NCBI GenBank assembly: GCA_002425405.1
Contig: DIME01000181.1
Location: 1 to 43,267 of the forward strand
Direction: 5' to 3'
From: Candidatus Accumulibacter vicinus
GTDB taxonomy: Bacteria > Pseudomonadota > Gammaproteobacteria > Burkholderiales > Rhodocyclaceae
DNA length: 43,267 bases
The notes below the pieces were generated by a model. The model was not told where the DNA came from. It saw only the letters and a list, made by a program, of their open reading frames with translations, and did not search any database. A program made the position numbers and the translations under genes. Of the stretch, positions 41,140 through 43,267 are shown piece by piece. How positions within the stretch are numbered: position 1 is the first letter of the stretch; each line of letters begins with the position of its first letter.

Positions 41140-42684
41140 GTGCGACTCTTCCGCCTCGCCAAAATCCTGAGTATTGCGAGCCGCTACGGCCTCGACGAGA
41201 TGATTCTCGAGCACGAACCCAGCGGTCGCCTGGCAGCGTTGTCGCGCACCCTGCATTTCTGGCGACGCTTCGATACCCCGCCGGCGGTTCGCCTGCGCCA
41301 GGCACTCGAGTCGCTGGGGCCGATCTTCGTCAAGTTTGGACAGGTGCTGTCCACCCGTCGCGACCTGCTGCGTACCGACATCGCCGATGAACTGGCCAGG
41401 CTGCAGGATCGAGTCCCCCCGTTCTCGCCCGAACTGGCACTGATGCAGATCGAGAAAGCCTATGGTCGGCCGGCCAGTGCCGTGTTTGCCGAGTTCGATT
41501 CGACGCCGATCGCCAGCGCCTCGATCGCGCAGGTCCATTTTGCCCGTCTGCGGCCGGAAGACGGTGGCCAGGAAGTTGCTGTCAAGATCCTTCGTCCGGA
41601 CATGCACGGCGTGATTGCCAATGATCTCGCGCTACTCGAAACCCTGGCCAGCCTGCTCGAAAAGGTATGGTCGGACGGCAAACGGCTGAAGCCACGAGAA
41701 GTGGTCGGCGAGTTTGCCAAATACCTCTACGACGAACTCGATCTGATGCGCGAAGCCGCCAACTGCTCACAGCTGCGGCGCAACTTCAGCGGCTCGCGGC
41801 TGCTGCAGGTCCCTGAAGTGTACTGGGACCAATGCACGACGACGGTGATGGTCATGGAGCGCATGCGCGGCATCCCGATCAGTCAGACCGAGGCCCTGAT
41901 TGCTGCCGGCATCGATCTGTCGGCGCTGTCACGGGCCGGCGTCGAGATCTTCTTCACGCAGGTGTTTCGCGACGGCTTCTTCCACGCCGACATGCACCCC
42001 GGCAACATATTCATCGCCACCGATCCGGACCATCACGGCAGCTATATCGCACTCGATTTCGGCATCGTCGGAACGCTGACCGACAACGACAAGAATTACC
42101 TGGCGCAGAACTTCCTTGCCTTTTTCCAGCGCGACTACAAGCGGGTGGCGATGGCCCATATCGAAGCTGGATGGGCGCCGCCCGAGACGCGCGCCGACGA
42201 GTTCGAGGCCGCCATCCGCGCCGTCTGCGAACCGATTTTCGACCGCCCACTGCACGAAATCTCGTTCGGCCGCGTTTTGCTGCGTCTGTTTCAGACTTCG
42301 CGCCGTTTCAATGTCGAAATCCAGCCGCAACTGGTGATGCTGCAGAAGACCCTGCTCAACATCGAGGGTCTGGGCCGGCAACTCGACCCCAATCTCGACC
42401 TGTGGAAGACCGCCAAACCATTCCTGGAACGCTGGATGAGCGAGCAACTCGGCAGCCGTGCATTTCATCGCGGCGTCCAGCAGGAAGCTCCCTACTGGGC
42501 ACGCATCCTGCCGCAACTGCCTCGTCTGGTACACCAGGCGCTGGCACAGACGAAAGCGCCGGACCTGGCGCCGTTGCTGGCCGATCTGGCACGCACCCAG
42601 CGCCAGCAGAGGCGCTTGCTGGGGATCATCGCCGTATTGCTGACGGCGATACTGCTTGGTCAGTTATTGATGAATCATCTCTGA
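41140..42684 (+). CDS. ubiB: Ubiquinone biosynthesis atypical kinase UbiB
   Basis: 514 residues, start GTG 41140 giving MRLFRLAKILSIASRYGLDE. The ABC1/ADCK kinase-like core includes the KxGQ motif (FVKFGQVLSTRRDLL, ~76-90), the ASIAQVHFARL alanine/nucleotide loop, the VAVKILRP lysine, HADMHPGNIFI (catalytic loop) and ALDFGIVG (metal Asp). Two C-terminal membrane helices (LLGIIAVLLTAILLGQLLMNHL and a shorter one) anchor it. UbiB is needed for ubiquinone hydroxylation steps, probably through ATPase activity on lipid precursors. A 21-base hairpin lies 14 bases past the stop. Confidence 0.97.
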   Translation: MRLFRLAKILSIASRYGLDEMILEHEPSGRLAALSRTLHFWRRFDTPPAVRLRQALESLGPIFVKFGQVLSTRRDLLRTDIADELARLQDRVPPFSPELALMQIEKAYGRPASAVFAEFDSTPIASASIAQVHFARLRPEDGGQEVAVKILRPDMHGVIANDLALLETLASLLEKVWSDGKRLKPREVVGEFAKYLYDELDLMREAANCSQLRRNFSGSRLLQVPEVYWDQCTTTVMVMERMRGIPISQTEALIAAGIDLSALSRAGVEIFFTQVFRDGFFHADMHPGNIFIATDPDHHGSYIALDFGIVGTLTDNDKNYLAQNFLAFFQRDYKRVAMAHIEAGWAPPETRADEFEAAIRAVCEPIFDRPLHEISFGRVLLRLFQTSRRFNVEIQPQLVMLQKTLLNIEGLGRQLDPNLDLWKTAKPFLERWMSEQLGSRAFHRGVQQEAPYWARILPQLPRLVHQALAQTKAPDLAPLLADLARTQRQQRRLLGIIAVLLTAILLGQLLMNHL

Positions 42685-42697
42685 AAATCTGCAAGTC

Positions 42698-42718
42698 CAT
42701 CGAAAGGGATTTTCGATG
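42698..42718 (+). terminator. Hairpin after ubiB
   Basis: CATCGAAA and TTTCGATG form a perfect 8-bp stem with a GGGAT loop, 14 bases downstream of the ubiB stop. It has no proper T-tract after the stem, so termination strength is doubtful; position and perfection make a 3'-end or mRNA-stabilising role likely. Confidence 0.45.
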
Positions 42719-42729
42719 CTGCCATAAAC

Positions 42730-42760
42730 GATTATCCGAGGCCAACATGACCGGATAATC
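42730..42760. terminator. Second hairpin between ubiB and a leftward small ORF
   Basis: GATTATCCG and CGGATAATC form a perfect 9-bp stem with a 13-base loop. Reading leftward it begins at the stop codon (42761-42759) of the 49-residue ORF; reading rightward it follows the ubiB hairpin. No strong T-tract is seen either way. It may serve as a shared bidirectional 3' structure. Confidence 0.4.
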
Positions 42761-42908
42761 AGATAATCCTGGCTCTGTTTACTGTCGGGCCATGCCGGCG
42801 ATGGCGAGCGAGCCAGTCAACAAGCAAACCAATGCTTGGCGATGAAAAACATAAGACCATGAATAAAATGGTAAAGCCTGCGCCCAGGACGGGAATGCTC
42901 TCGCCCAT
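42759..42908 (-). CDS. Possible 49-residue membrane microprotein
   Basis: I do not recognise the family. The ATG at 42908 has an excellent AGGAG ribosome site 7 bases upstream. The product begins MGESIPVLGAGFTILFMVLC, a hydrophobic segment, continues SSPSIGLLVDWLARHRRHGP and ends VNRARII. One membrane helix with a basic tail on the cytoplasmic side is plausible. The stop falls at the edge of a 9-bp hairpin. A +1 shift would give another hydrophobic reading (FFIAKHWFACLLTGSLAIAG), so it may be a decayed gene. Confidence 0.45.
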   Translation of the reverse strand: MGESIPVLGAGFTILFMVLCFSSPSIGLLVDWLARHRRHGPTVNRARII

Positions 42909-43040
42909 TTCGTTTCTCCTCGATTAACCTCATAATGACTGCAGCCAGATTGCGTTTGGCTGTAGCGCGTGCGATTCCCGGTATTCGGGATTGCCTGAGT
43001 ACAATAATTGGTCCATGGCAACGCGGCAAACGATAAAATC

Positions 43041-43157
43041 TCACTCGACGCATGAGTTTTTTTCATTCATGGAAAGCCATTTCACCAGCACGGCTGCCGC
43101 GTTCGCGGCGATGAGCACCAACGCCGCCCAAGCTGGCCGAAAAACCGGAGGCTTCAA
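43041..43157 (-). CDS. Possible 38-residue membrane microprotein
   Basis: Unrecognised. From a TTG at 43157 the frame reads a basic start (KPPVFRPAW), a strong hydrophobic helix (AALVLIAANAAAVLVKWL) and a polar tail (SMNEKNSCVE), with an in-frame stop upstream. There is only a GAG as ribosome site, right next to the TTG, so this is weak. It precedes the 49-residue ORF on the same strand. The rest of 42909-43267 shows nothing I can name. Confidence 0.22.
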   Translation of the reverse strand: MKPPVFRPAWAALVLIAANAAAVLVKWLSMNEKNSCVE

Positions 43158-43267
43158 CTCAGTTCGTTTCGTCTAAAATCCCGGAAGGTCAACACCCACC
43201 GCACCACCGGTTAGTTGGATTAAACTGGCAGGGCGCCACTGATCGAAGGTAATCGTTCACTCCCCCT

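Noticed and set aside
43070..43176. Short rightward ORF (MESHFTSTAAA...)
   Set aside because: No ribosome site and no recognisable protein features; it is antisense to the more hydrophobic leftward frame, itself weak.

Overview
The window is 43.3 kb of GC-rich, densely coded Gram-negative chromosome. Ubiquinone genes (ubiA, ubiD, ubiB), a DUF1302/DUF1329 pair, a DsbA next to a SPOR protein behind argS, and many GGDEF/EAL proteins point to a betaproteobacterium. A Rhodocyclales or Candidatus Accumulibacter-type organism is my best inference, not something proved by the sequence. I saw no rRNA, tRNA, insertion sequence, prophage or CRISPR array.

Layout. (1) 1-135: the start of a leftward helix-turn-helix gene, then a 330-base divergent promoter region with a perfect 11-bp inverted repeat over a sigma70-like -10. 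(2) 468-7579, rightward: a DUF1302 outer-membrane protein, a DUF1329 periplasmic protein and a large propeller-type hybrid sensor kinase. (3) 7632-15328, leftward: argD-argF-argG (argF/argG overlap ATGA), a DUF2788 membrane protein, ppnP, yajQ and a SNF2 helicase. (4) 15548-22045, leftward: a compact signalling operon with a REC-histidine kinase, a CHASE/ATPase protein lacking its histidine domain, a stand-alone receiver, a tiny 45-codon ORF coupled at both ends, a REC-PAS-GGDEF protein and a PAS-GGDEF-EAL protein. (5) 22314-29052, rightward: ubiA, a class II-like cytochrome c, ubiD, a small membrane protein and a periplasmic-binding/PAS/GAF/GGDEF/EAL receptor. (6) 29064-37019, leftward: argS, SPOR protein, dsbA, short-chain dehydrogenase, then a Crp/Fnr regulator, a CYTH-CHAD protein and dacB (PBP4). 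(7) 37300-41055: GT2 glycosyltransferase, ArnT-like GT39 transferase, GtrA-like flippase (opposite strand) and YdjC/ChbG-type deacetylase. (8) 41140-42684: ubiB. (9) 42685-43267: hairpins and two possible leftward membrane microproteins.

How the genes work together. The most coherent special-purpose unit is region 7, whose four families match the LgmABCD (Bordetella) and FlmF2/NaxD/FlmK (Francisella) routes that decorate lipid A phosphates with hexosamine. Region 4 looks like a phosphorelay feeding c-di-GMP synthesis and breakdown; all three GGDEF proteins in the window keep an intact GGDEF motif and an RxxD inhibitory site. Region 2 looks like an envelope lipid or hydrophobic-substrate system with its own sensor. 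The rest is mainly arginine and ubiquinone biosynthesis, envelope maintenance and housekeeping.
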